Shown: in pieces, positions 53,394 to 64,000 of the stretch
Layout of the letters: each line of letters begins with the position of its first letter
Position numbering within the stretch: position 1 is the stretch's first letter
DNA from: Fistularia commersonii
Lineage: Eukaryota > Chordata > Actinopteri > Syngnathiformes > Fistulariidae
Reading direction: 5' to 3'
NCBI GenBank assembly: GCA_037954325.1
Contig: JBBMNZ010000018.1
Coordinates: 9,376,501 to 9,440,500 of the forward strand
DNA: 64,000 bases
Program-made: the position numbers and the translations under genes
Notes under the pieces: generated by a model
What the model was told of the DNA's origin: nothing
Databases searched by the model: none
The model's input: only the letters and a program-made list of their open reading frames with translations

Positions 53394-55290
53394 TTTGTTA
53401 ATATATATTTTGAGGAGCTAGCAACAAGTAGGTTCTTAAAGGAGAAGGCAGCTCCCCTATTATTAGAGCGCACCCTGGACGGGACTTTGAGAGACACACG
53501 TACGTGTACGCGCAAGAGCGCGGAGGTTATTTTCGTCCCCAGGATTGGTGGCTCGGCCCCAAGAGACGCAGCACCACTCAGATTGGCAACTTCAGCTGTC
53601 TGTCGGCGCAGGGGAGGGGGTGCGCGGTAAGTTAGTCCCCGGCTCCATGCTGAGTGCATATATGGACAGAAAGTAGCACTTCCAAGTTCGGGATCCCGAG
53701 CTCCGGCTGGGGGGGTTGATTGAGAGAGGTTTGCAAAAAAGAAAAAAAAAACTGATGAATAAATAAATATAACAATTTGCACATGGAGAGGGTCGCACCA
53801 CAGTTTGTACTTCCTCCAAAAAAAAATGCATGGTGCTACTTAACTCACTAGAAAGTCTTTTGTGTTTGTAATAAACTTTATTTGGAGATAAATCTTACAA
53901 AGAATTGGCAAAGTTGTCCCAGCAATGTGGTGTACATTAAAACAGGTGTGATGTGATCTTAATATTCTCTATTATTCAGACATTTTAATAGAAATGAATT
54001 CATATGTGTGGTAACAATTTCAAATGTAAATATGTAATGCTAAGCATTCGAAAAATTATCATTTCTGTGCCTTTCTGTGTTTGTATCTACATCCAACCGG
54101 TCGAGACAGAAGCCCCCCCCCTTTCCCCTTTACCACTGACACCAAGTGTTTTGCTCATGGAAGGGGGAAAGTTGGGGTTTCTGTAAATCATTTTATAGAA
54201 GGTGGCCCGGATCTGCTCTTCAACAGATTTCAACTTATCGTCAATACTGCCATGTTTCACATGTGAGGAGGATTGAAATTGCGTGTGAGTGTGTGTGTGT
54301 GTGTCTCTCTCTCTCTCCTTCATATATATATACATACATATACATATATATATACACATGTGTATATATATATATACACATGTGTATATATGTACATATA
54401 TTTACATGTACATATTTACATTTACATATACATATACATATACCTCATCATGAGACAACACTGTTGTGATTTGGCTCTATATTAGTAAAATCTGACTTGA
54501 TTTGTCCCAGTAAGAGGGGTTCTGTTCCCCCCCTTCACACACACACACACGCACACATATATATACACACTGTGAAAGTGAAACCTGTGATGTCACATAG
54601 ATGAAGCACGGCGTCTGTGATGACAGTGCAACTTTTTCCATGCAGTATTTAATTGAGAAATCTTCGAGCGCACGTGTACGTCGCCCAAAAGGAAGCTACG
54701 ATGTCACAAAGCATTCTGAACAGGGACGCTTCCACCGCGAGCCTGGAAGGGGAAGCTGTGTTACATAGAAGGAAGCTGTGATGTCATATGGGGGAAGCAC
54801 AGTAACTGTGAAATCACAACAAATTCCCAGCAACCCTTTCCTAAAGGCCACTGCACTTGCAGGTGATAACAAAACAAACAATGGATAATACTATAAACAA
54901 ACAACCTTCCCTGCAGGTAAAGACAGACTATGTGCGATTTACGGAGTTTATCTATAGTGATCAAACTTATAAAAGGAAATATGCTGGTTTGCTCTGTTTT
55001 ATGAGGTTTATTATTTGTCTGATTATTAATGAAATAACAGCCTAATTAATTGATAAGTATTTTTGTATCGGTTTTATTTTATTTCCACATTAAGATCCAA
55101 ACATTGCCCTCTCAACTTTGTTTGCTGATCTTTTTTTAGTACTTCTGTTTGGGTTATTTCCTGCAGACCTCCCATGAATTTTAAAAGCACCTAGAAAAGG
55201 GTATTGCAGGTCAGCCCACGCTATAAATCCTGTTACACTGCCTCAATTTATGCTCTATATTCATCACTATGGAAATGAGTATTAAAACTC
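53394..55290. promoter_or_regulatory. Intergenic region between divergent SH3BGR and LCA5L
   Basis: The two start codons (53393 minus, 55947 plus) face away from each other, so this interval holds both promoters. The 250 bp next to SH3BGR are relatively GC-rich (53440-53720). An L2-tailed SINE-like repeat split by a TATACA microsatellite (54160-54510) and an RTE fragment (from 55292) lie toward LCA5L. No specific promoter motif could be assigned. Confidence 0.4.
54160..54510 (+). repeat. L2-tailed SINE-like repeat with internal microsatellite
   Basis: Head 'ggggtttctgtaaatcattttatagaaggtggcccggatctgctcttcaac', a TG/TC/TATACA microsatellite (54287-54445) and the tail 'ttgtgatttggctctatattagtaaaatctgacttg'. 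Confidence 0.65.
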
Positions 55291-55291
55291 T

Positions 55292-55868
55292 TCTGTCGAC
55301 TTTTCCCTTCAGGGGTTGCCACAGCAAATCAACCTTCTCCATCCTAACCCTATTCTCTGTATCCTCCTCTCTCCCACCAACTACCTTCATATCCTCTCTC
55401 ACTGCGTCCATAAATCTTCTCTTTGGTCTTCCTCAAGACTTCCTACCTGGCAGCTCCAATTCCAGCATCCGTCTACCAATATATTCACTATCCCTCCTCT
55501 GTTCATGACCGAACCATCTCAGTCTGGCTTCTCTGACCTTCTCTCCAAACCATCTAACACGTGCTGTTCCTCTGATAAACTCATTCTTGATCCTATCCAT
55601 CCTGGTCACTCCCAAAGAGCATCTTAGCGTCTTCATCTCTACCACCTCTAGCTCTACCTCCTGTCTTTTCATAACTGTTTCTAGTCCATACAGCATCGCT
55701 GGTCTCACTGCTGTCTTGTACACCTTTTCCTTCATTCTGGCTTGCAGCCCTCCATCGCATAGTACCCCTGACACTTTTCTCCACCCATTCTCTTTACCTC
55801 TTTTCCACACTCTTCGTTGTTCTGGATTGTTGACCCCAAGTACCTGAAATCCTCCAACTTCTTGATCT
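55292..55868 (-). mobile_element. RTE-clade LINE 3' fragment next to LCA5L
   Basis: Minus-strand RTE 3' region from 'cccttcaggggttgccacagc' at 55308 to 'ccaagtacctgaaatcctccaacttcttgatct' near 55866. A frame with NGWRKVSGVLCDGG is readable near 55790-55745. It ends about 45 bp before the first LCA5L exon. It still contains the site (55555-55562 region, ATCTAACA) where another copy was hit by a hAT element; here the site is empty. Confidence 0.88.
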
Positions 55869-55913
55869 GGAAATGGGTAATAAAAATGTAGTAGTAAAAT
55901 ATTTAACTTTCAG

Positions 55914-58900
55914 AGGGGCGAGGCCTGCAAGAAGGCAACTCGTGAAATGCAACAGGATGCCAAAAAGGATGCCAGTGAGACCGCAAGCTCCAGTACAAGG
56001 ACGTCCCTGTGGTCCTCTCCCTCTAGGATGGACTCCGGCTATAACAATGTCGACAACTCGTCTGACTTTGAAGACCAAACCGAGTCGCCTTCGCACAATA
56101 GTCCAGATGCCAAGTGGCAAAGACCCAAGCCGCGTAGCAGAACCAAAGGCACGTCATTCGACCTCGCTTTATGTCTGGCGGCGTTACATCCACTCTTGAT
56201 ATGCAGTTTATGTTTAATGTGCATTAACAGTTTTCCTCCCGCTCAGGTCACAGACCTAAGTCGAGTTATCCCTCCAATCAGCTACTGAAGTTGACTCCGA
56301 TCAAGGCGCTGCGGGTTTCAAAGCCCCGGGTCCACACCCCCTACAACGTAAGGGAACTCAAGAACCAGGTGTGCGATGTGCAGCGTCAGCTAAGTGAAGT
56401 CACAAAGGAGAACAAACTGTTGAAGAGGCTCCAGCATCACCACTTGTCTGCAATACAGCATTTCCAAAATGCAGAGGGCAGCATTTCAGAGGTTTGTTTT
56501 TTGATTACAGTAAATCTCCTCGGGGTCTTTCTTATTCAGTCAGATGCGTGGAAACAAGAAGTCACCAAATATGAATTGTCAAAAAAAAATTGGAAACCTT
56601 TGCCGCTGTGTGTTAGTTCTGACTTTGAGCTTCATTCTCCCCCTTTTCCTTAAAATTACTAATCTGACCAAGAAATAATTTCTCATCGCCATCCACATTC
56701 CCCAGATTCTAACCAAACACAATACAGAGGTCAAAGTCTTGCAGAAGCTTCTCCATGACACACGCACCTGCCGTGACACCTTGTCAAAGCAGCTTCAGCA
56801 GGCCGAAAAGAAGTTGCTAACCACTAAAGACAGCCTCCAGCACTTGCAGATGCTTGGCCAGGATCAACACCTGCTGGAGAGGGAAGAACTCTCCGGCAAG
56901 CTGGCGAATGTCACTACCCAGCTGGAGGAGAAGGACAGGAGGATCCTGGTGTGTTGTTGCAGAATTACCTTAGTGAATCCACATTGCCCTTAACCCCAAG
57001 AACGAGAAGAGGATGGTTGTGAGCATGTTCTTCTTTTTGCTTTCTCCTTAATGCTGAATTATAGAACCTTGAGAAGACAATAATGCTGTATCAGTCATCA
57101 TTCAATCGGCAAATCGCTACAGAACACAGAAAAGTCACCATGGCAAGAAATATGTCCTGCTCTCTGCAACAACAGGTTAATCATTTAAGCTGGGAAGTTA
57201 AAGTAAGTATGAACGAATGGCAAGTATTTTTTTTAATTGTTTGCTTCCCATATTTTTAGAGCTAACCGATAAAATGTGAGCCCTGATATCCAATCAAAGT
57301 TAAAGAGGGGCTTTCAGGCAGCAAGTCCAAAACCTCATTTGAGGACCCATATTTGATATTCTTGATTTACCCTTGCATTTCCTATGTTTTTAATCTCCCA
57401 AATAACCATTGCAAATACAATCATTTGTGCTACTACATTCTATGTTGACAGTTTCAGAGTAAATCTCAGCAAAAGAAAGTTTAATCTCAAGTTAAATCAG
57501 TTTTCCTCCCACAAACATTCATTGATATGAATTCCTGCCTATCCTATCTCAGAATCACCCATTGATGTGAATGTCCCATGCTTGCATTTTACTTTACAAG
57601 ACATGCTTGTTTTTCCAACTCAAAACAATATTTTATACGCCTTTTATTTCTCATCAAACAGGATAGAGAGAGGGAACTTGAAAAACACAATATTTACTCT
57701 CTGAGATATTTAAAAGGATCAAACTATCAAGGTATTCCTGCATGAGTTTGATAAATTAGTTTTGCATCTGATATCCACTTAGTTTCTCCATGGTGACCAT
57801 TCGTCTGGCCCTTTTCTGATTGACAGGCAAAAAACACAAGATGGTGCAAACGGATGAAATAGTTCCTATGAGCACAGACCCTGTAAGTTGTGTCGCGGCA
57901 CTAGTCTACTTACCTCCGTGATGACTGAAGATTTTATAGTCATTGGGGTATTTTGTGTTTTTTGTACTTCAGGACAGCTTTTCAGTTGAGTATCCACATG
58001 AGAGTCTTCGCACAGACAGCAAGATGAGCACAAGTGAGACATTGTTGACAATCGTGTCTTGTTTTTATTCACATTCTGCTCACATTTTAGCCTTGAAAAA
58101 TCACTTCAATGTTTACACAAAAAATTAAGAGAAACTGCCACGAGAAAAAGGTTTGACCTTTATCCTTAAAATATCAGTAGGTGGTGACTGAAAAAAATTC
58201 AAATGAAATTACTTTTTAGGACATTAAACGGGAACATTGGGATGTTTTTTTTTCTTCAATATATACCCTGCATTGGAAGATAAATACAGCGATTTTAAGC
58301 TACACTTGAGGTCGGCGGGGCGCAGGAAGTAGAGCAAATGTCTGTGGAACCAATATTCCTTGTTCAATTCCTGACTTCTCCTAATGTATTGAGGATCAAG
58401 ACACGTAACCCCTAACTGCTCCGCTGGTGGGCGGCATGCACACTGCTCATGGGTCATCCATGATGAGTTTTTTGCAGAAAATGAATTTCTCCACAGGGGT
58501 TAATAAAGGATAAATTATTATTAATAATCTCAAAATCTTTAAATGACAGAATAAATTGGCAATTTTGATTATTTTCATTCCTATAATTTTGATCACAATG
58601 TCTGGCCAGAGCTTCACTGTTCTGCCAAATTACATAAAGTTACTGTTGACAAGTTACTGTTGACATCTAAGACACTTTTTGTATTTTCCCAGGCCGAGTG
58701 AACAAGCTGGTTCAAACAGAAGGACTACTCCCTCTGACACCCCCAAAATCTGTCACTCACGTGGAAGTACAATATTCTGAGAAGGACCAGAAGCAGGAGA
58801 GCCCCCACAACTGGGTAAACGATCCAAATTATTTGGACATTTGATTTTAGGGCCATGTATTTTTTTTTTCTTTTAAACTTCAATTCCTGACTCTTTAATT

Positions 58901-59565
58901 TACGATGAATAAAACAGCCATTGTTTTAACTGATGCATTTTCCCCTACTTTGGCCGTGATCTAGAAGTCAGACGAGTCCACATCAGAAGAGGACTCTCAG
59001 GTGGAGGATAGGGGGGCATGTGCAGGTGAGGGAAAGAAACAGCACATACCGATTCTACACACCATTCCATGCATGTAGTTACTTTTAAATTAAATCAGTT
59101 TAAAAAAATGTCAAAATATTTTCAACAGTGGGGAAAAAAGGGTTCCCTCCAGTTTTGATTTCAGTGGCAAACATGTTTTTTTTTTTTTTGGTTTGTTTTT
59201 TATTGTTAGAAAACGCAGAGCAGAGAGATTGCTCAGACAAAAGCACAGATTACCAGTCGGAGGAAGACTGCAATGAAGAGGCAACAGAACTCCCGCAGGA
59301 CTCATCCTTCTTTTTCACAAGGATCGGACCCAAGTACAAACAGCACAGGCGGGTTAAGACGCGCAAGGTCTACACTTTCAAACAAACTGTTGAAAACATG
59401 CACAAGGGGCTTCCGGCTTTCGCCAACATGGACTTTTCTTCTTGTGAAAAAGCCAACGAGCTGAACATAGAGGCTCTCAACAATGGGCTTTTTGAGCTCT
59501 CTATTGAGAGCCTACTCGCCATGACTTCTAAGGGAGATGGAAACTTCAGCTCTGACTCCAACTAG
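55914..59565 (+). CDS. lca5l: Lebercilin-like protein LCA5L, ten exons
   Basis: LCA5L is the paralogue of the ciliary protein lebercilin (LCA5); its precise role is poorly known. Exons: 55914-56148 (ATG at 55947, the first in-frame Met), 56247-56491, 56706-56948, 57065-57202, 57662-57731, 57827-57882, 57973-58033, 58693-58814, 58965-59025 and 59210-59565 (TAG). The sum from the ATG is 1554 nt, 517 codons plus stop, with matching phases throughout. The lebercilin coiled-coil domain spans roughly residues 80-270: YNVRELKNQVCDVQRQL, EVKVLQKLLHDT, LLTTKDSLQHLQ, EREELSGKLANVTTQLEEKD, DRERELEKHNIYS. The last exon has YTFKQTVENMHKGLPA, like YSFTEATENLHHGLPA of human LCA5L. The protein is shorter than human LCA5L (about 670). 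The first donor appears to be GC, not GT. An AATAAA lies at 59715. Confidence 0.88.
58308..58514 (+). repeat. tRNA-derived SINE in LCA5L intron
   Basis: Same arrangement as 28520-28738: 'gcggggcgcaggaagtagagcaaatgtctgtggaacc', 'aacccctaactgctccgctgg', 'gggtcatccatgatgagttttttgcag' and the tail 'cacaggggttaataaagga'. It lies in the intron between 58033 and 58693. Confidence 0.7.
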
Positions 59566-59714
59566 AGGACTCAAGCGGACAATGGATACCAGAGGCACAG
59601 GCACGTGTCTATACCGGATTGTTATGGCAGCAACTTGAGTTTAACATGTGTAACCAATAACTCGACTAAATGTGATGACTTGCCTTATGTAGTGAACTGA
59701 CAAATATTACTTTT

Positions 59715-59720
59715 AATAAA
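59715..59720 (+). promoter_or_regulatory. lca5l: LCA5L polyadenylation signal
   Basis: AATAAA 150 bp after the LCA5L stop codon. Confidence 0.65.
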
Positions 59721-59739
59721 ATATCACAACTTCCTAGAC

Positions 59740-60480
59740 AATTCCAAGGTTTTGATGAAGCAACTGCTGTCTTTTATTATAAAAGAAACATTTCCACATC
59801 AGTATGATTTTAAATAATATAATAACAGACAAATTTTACTGAACTTAATGCAAAATTTTCAAAACAAATAAAACAATTTAAAACAGAATACTTATTTTGT
59901 ACAATAGGTTAATAGGACAGGTGTTTTATTTATGATTTGAGAATAAAGTTGAAATTTTAATATTAGGCATGGAAAGAGGATGCTTGAAAACTTCTAAATA
60001 AAGCCAAAGCAATGAGTACAGATGAATCACTCCCCTACGAGAGAAGTTTAAATATTAATAATGAACTTTCATTTTTGAAATTGAAGTACAACCTCTAAAA
60101 CTTAAAGCTGCTCTTCAGAAAGCCCTTTGTAGATTCATCTAAACCATTCTAAAAAAAATGCATATTTATTTGTAATAAGGAGATTTTCTCTCTCAGGGGA
60201 TAAATAGTTTGGTAATTAATACTAGGACTTTTAGAGGCTGGAAAACAACACAAACTTGGAAAAGTTTTTCATCTGAAATAGTTGGTCAGAAACAGGAATT
60301 CAATTATCAATGGCTGAATACACAGATGAAATGCAGTGTCACATGATACAGGAAAACAATTGGATGATCAGTCCCCGTGTTCATTCCTGATAAATGTATG
60401 AGCCCATGTAAATGGTTCATCCATTTTTGAGAAATCCTGATTTTTTTTCGGTGCCAAGCACAAGATACCAAAAATTCAAC
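59740..60480. other. Convergent 3' region between LCA5L and GET1
   Basis: AT-rich sequence separating two converging genes. No gene seen. Confidence 0.4.
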
Positions 60481-60486
60481 TTTATT
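60481..60486 (-). promoter_or_regulatory. get1: GET1 polyadenylation signal
   Basis: AATAAA on the minus strand, about 215 bp after the GET1 stop codon. Confidence 0.5.
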
Positions 60487-60701
60487 CTTCACATTTTGAC
60501 TGTATGCTCAACAAAGTGCTCCTCCACATGTCTTATCTGTACAACAGGCTCTGCAATTCCGCTGTCACTTTGCATTGCGAGGTGGCCAATGCATCACATG
60601 CAGTCATAGGCAACTGTCAAAAAATGATTGAGCAGAATGGTTTTTACCAACCAAATGTTCAGCAACAGGTTTGAAACACTCATAATCACAGCTCACATTT
60701 C

Positions 60702-63057
60702 TTAGCTGACAGCATGGAGACCCAGTGTGATGACTTTGTTGCAAACCACTAACCAGCATGTGATTCCAACACCACCTGAAAGAAAAAAGGAGGTTGCTTC
60801 TAGCATTTCAAGAGGACAAGTGTCACAATCACTCATTTAGGGACACAAAATTACAAAAACAATATAAATCTTCTTAATACACATACACTAGGAGCTGCCC
60901 TGTATATTCATCAATATTTCACTGTCCACAAGCTACAAAGAGACGGATCACCTGCCACTCCAGTTGGAAAGGCCACGAGGCGCTCCACGGGGGCAATCCA
61001 TCTACTGGGGACTACTGTCACTGGGTCGGAGTAATACTTCCATATCAAAGAGATCATCACAGCACCCTGGTGAAGGGAACCAAAAAACACTATCACGTAT
61101 GAACATAGATTTGTTGAACGAACAAAATTGTTCTCCCGCCATGACTCGCTTCTGTATTCACATTGAATTTGATCAGTCTAAATAAGTGAAAACTATGTAC
61201 TGTTGATGTATTACTTTTTAGGTGTATGCCAGTCAAGCTACATACATTAAAGGAAATTACTATTTTTAAGTCAGCAGCATGGTTCATGAGGGTTACACAG
61301 GTTTTGGTTGTTTTAGTCCAGCACATTATGTCACAGCCCTTATTTTGGCTAAATAAGCTGCTTACTTACATCTAGAAATACAATCATTCCTACTTACTTG
61401 AAGTATATAGAAGACAATGTTCACAACCCATTTCATTTTGGCTTGTTGTGCTGTCCTTGATTTCACTGAAAATAGAAGATGTAAAAACAGTTAAGTTTTA
61501 CAGCAGTATCTGCAGTGACTCAGACTTCTTCAGTTCCACACTAGTGCCTCTTGGGGCTCCTTTAAAAAGACCAATGATGTGACACAGCGCAATTTGACTG
61601 CATTTAGTTGACTTGTTAATAATAAGAGGGCAGCAATTCTAAAACCATCCCAAGAGCCAATATTGCATGTTGTTTTTAATCTAGTATTTTGGAATATGGG
61701 AACTATGGAAAATTTTTGTTCCGGCAGGTGCGGCTGTTCCATTCCTTACTACAAGTTAAATGCAAACTCAAGCCCGGCTCCCGTATAACTTTGACTATCC
61801 TTTGCATTTCCATCACAGAAACTCTCTTACCGTGTGTTTTCAGCTTGTCAGTCATCTTGTTGATTTTACGCTCCAACCTGGCATATCTAGCAAACTCATC
61901 CATCATACTAATTGAGGACTGCTCCTTCTTCATATCCTGGATTTCGGCCCTCATCTCGTTCTCCTGCTCAGCATCTTTCTGTACCAATTTTGAAAGCTGG
62001 AAATAAAAAATGAATAGCTATTCAGGCTCAGGGGCTTGTGTGATGACGGTTTGTTTCTTGATAAATGAGTTTCCCAGTCGTGTTATTTCTGGTGTTTTTG
62101 TACATTAAGGCGAAATCTTTTATTTACTGTGACTGATCTTCCACACAAAGCTGCTAACATCACAGATGGCTCTCGATTTGTGCTAAAGAGTAACCACATC
62201 ACAACCCCTCGCATAACTTGAACATTAGAACCACGTAATGCAGACCTGGGCATTTAACCACCCGCAGGCCATATCTGGCCCGTTTTGCTTTTTTTAATCA
62301 GGCCCGCCAAAGTATTTTCTTTGAATATTTTAATAAGTATTTTCAATCAATATTGAATTTAGAAACTCCTTTTTTCCTTTTGTTTAATTTTGTAAGGATG
62401 ATTATATGCAAAATAATGTCGGTACATTCATATGATGATTTAAACATTTTAAAGTTGAAATAAGATGACAAAACAATGTAAATATTTAAAATGCAATTTT
62501 TTATTTTAATTCATGGTACCTAGTATCATGATACCTAGTTGGCCCGTGCATAAAGATCAAATAAGAAATGTGTAATAATGTGGCAATAAGATGTGTAAAT
62601 AAGAAATGCCAAATTAATTGCCCACCCCTGAGGCAATTATTGTAACGTTACGTCACGTTATTTTGTAACGTAGCGTTGATGTAGCAAACACAGGGGATGC
62701 TGCGCCATTGTCATGGCCATATTCAACGAAATATTATATTGAGAAACATAATAAAGTTATTCTCTGATTTCTAGTGTGTTGGTAGCGGTTTAACCGAGGT
62801 AGGAATTAACAATGCGAGAAACACTAGCATAAATGAATAGAATAATTACGTTTCACGTACCAAAACGCTCAGTAACATGAACGTTTGTTGTCTAAATAAT
62901 GAGACTACGATTGTAAACACCACTATTAATATCACTTCGAAGCTCGCTAACAACATATGACACTTACGAAAGACGATATGCTCGGGAGGAGAGTTTTGAT
63001 GAGATTGCACAGAAAAACCGAGCCTAGCACAAGAAACCAGGCATAACCAGAAGCCAT
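60702..63057 (-). CDS. get1: Guided entry of tail-anchored proteins factor 1 (WRB)
   Basis: GET1 (tryptophan-rich basic protein) forms with CAMLG the ER receptor for GET3/TRC40, which delivers tail-anchored membrane proteins. Exons on the minus strand: 62968-63057 (ATG; MASGYAWFLVLGSVFLCNLI, first membrane span), 61831-61996 (coiled coil that binds GET3: VQKDAEQENEMRAEIQDMK, MMDEFARYARLERKINKM), 61398-61465 (KSRTAQQAKMKWVVNIVFYI), 60952-61066 (GAVMISLIWKYYSDPVTVVP, RWIAPVERLVAFPTGVA) and 60702-60775 (GGVGITCWLVVCNKVI, then TAA). Phases agree at all junctions: 513 nt, 170 residues against 174 in human. The ATG at 63057 is chosen because it aligns with the human start; an upstream in-frame ATG at 63144 would add an unrelated extension. 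Three membrane spans are expected. It converges with LCA5L. Confidence 0.93.
62241..62630. mobile_element. Non-autonomous hAT element in GET1 intron 1
   Basis: About 390 bp with ends CAGACCTGGGCATTTAA and the complement of CAGGGGTGGGCAATTAA, a familiar hAT terminus type. The flanks ACGTAATG and AGGCAATT may be a decayed 8-bp duplication. The interior is AT-rich and non-coding, with 'ggcccgttttgc' and 'ttggcccgtgc' near the two ends. Confidence 0.72.
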
Positions 63058-63059
63058 TT

Positions 63060-64000
63060 TCTCCCTCAGGAACCTCCGCCCTCTTCTTCGGGTTCTTTGT
63101 GTTTCTGATAAACACAATATATGGTACGAGCACAATGTCGCCATCTAACGGTCAGAATGTCTCAAATTTGTATTAATCTCGTTTTGGGAAGCTTTCTCAA
63201 ATCCCTGGAGTCCTACTTGTTCTTTTAACCAATTAACGTTTTAATAACTCTACCGGAAATGTGTTCCATATTTCAAATCAAGTGGCGGGCTGCTCTTTCG
63301 GATCAAAATATTACATACGTTACAAGATTTATTTTCAGAAAAATAACATTTTCAAGCATATTACATTGTGATTTTTTTTCATTCTGCCGTTGCTGGTCTG
63401 GATGACTGACGGTATGAACATTTACAATATTTTATCTGTCGATTGTTGATACTTAATGACAAACAATCTTTGCGACAATATTGGTTTTGCTACTTATCAT
63501 ATAAGATTATGTGATGGCTATTTCTTTTCCAGTATTACCAAAACCCATATTTTCAATTTTGTTTGATTGAAATGTGATAAATTACCAATTTTACATATAG
63601 GATATAGTAACTTTCACTTTGCCTCTTTGGTATTATGGGTTCAACACACGGCCTCCTGCTTGGGGGATTTGCCCGGACTAACTCCAATGGAGGGCATCCA
63701 GGGGGCATCCTTACCAGATTACCAACCACCTAAACTGACTGCTCTGACATCATGAAGCAGGGATTCTGCTTTGAGATCCCTCTCCAGAATGTCTGGTCTC
63801 TTCGTTGTATTTCTAAACTCCGTCACCATGCAGAAGAAGTTCAGTTAGGCCACTTTTCACCGCTTCACATACAGAACTAAACGGCAACGGAAACATGGAG
63901 TCCAATGGCAATGAGGCCAGCAGGATTATATTGTGTATGAAATCTCAAAGGTCCCTGTAACCCCTCACACACACACTCACACACACAGCTGGAGAAGTTC
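63060..64000. other. 5' flank of GET1, no further gene seen
   Basis: The region upstream of GET1 must carry its promoter. No TATA box or divergent exon was convincingly identified. A short CA repeat lies at 63966-63989. Confidence 0.4.

Noticed and set aside
63057..63144. Upstream in-frame ATG of GET1 at 63144
   Set aside because: The added N-terminal residues do not resemble GET1, and the ATG at 63057 aligns with the known start.

Overview
The window reads as vertebrate, specifically teleost fish, nuclear DNA. It holds intron-rich genes with GT-AG splice sites, dense fish-type retroelements (Rex3, RTE, L1 and L2-like LINEs, tRNA-like SINEs), non-autonomous hAT, Tc1-like and piggyBac-like elements, and long CA/TATA microsatellites. 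Nothing prokaryotic or viral was recognised. Four protein-coding genes could be assembled exon by exon with matching splice phases. They keep the order and relative orientation of human 21q22.2 (GET1/WRB - LCA5L - SH3BGR - [B3GALT5] - IGSF5), read here from right to left.

Layout. Positions 1-17.9 kb hold no gene I can support. They contain a degenerate RTE copy split by a hAT element, a 5'-truncated Rex3, an L1-clade LINE with clear target-site duplication, two palindromic Tc1-like MITEs, a second Rex3 fragment, another hAT element and older interspersed repeats. Positions 18.0-35.5 kb (minus strand) carry IGSF5 (JAM4-like): signal peptide, two Ig domains, one membrane span and a cytoplasmic tail in small exons; the last exon was not found. 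Its introns hold RTE, L2-like, hAT and CA-repeat insertions. Positions 36.3-39.4 kb carry a near full-length but broken RTE retrotransposon (plus strand), where B3GALT5 would be expected by human synteny. Positions 41.9-53.4 kb (minus) carry SH3BGR, whose acidic C-terminal tail is assembled from one long Glu-rich exon followed by a series of 24-36 bp, phase-0 exons. Positions 55.9-59.6 kb (plus) carry LCA5L, encoding a lebercilin-like coiled-coil protein of 517 residues. Positions 60.7-63.1 kb (minus) carry GET1 (WRB), the ER receptor subunit for tail-anchored protein insertion (170 residues).

The four genes do not form an operon; they are a conserved syntenic block with unrelated functions (cell adhesion, muscle-associated SH3-binding protein, cilium-related coiled-coil protein, ER membrane insertase). 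The most interesting signals are the microexon array of SH3BGR and two different hAT elements inserted in the same 8-bp site of separate RTE copies. All coordinates of splice junctions were read by eye and by phase consistency; no alignment or transcript was available.
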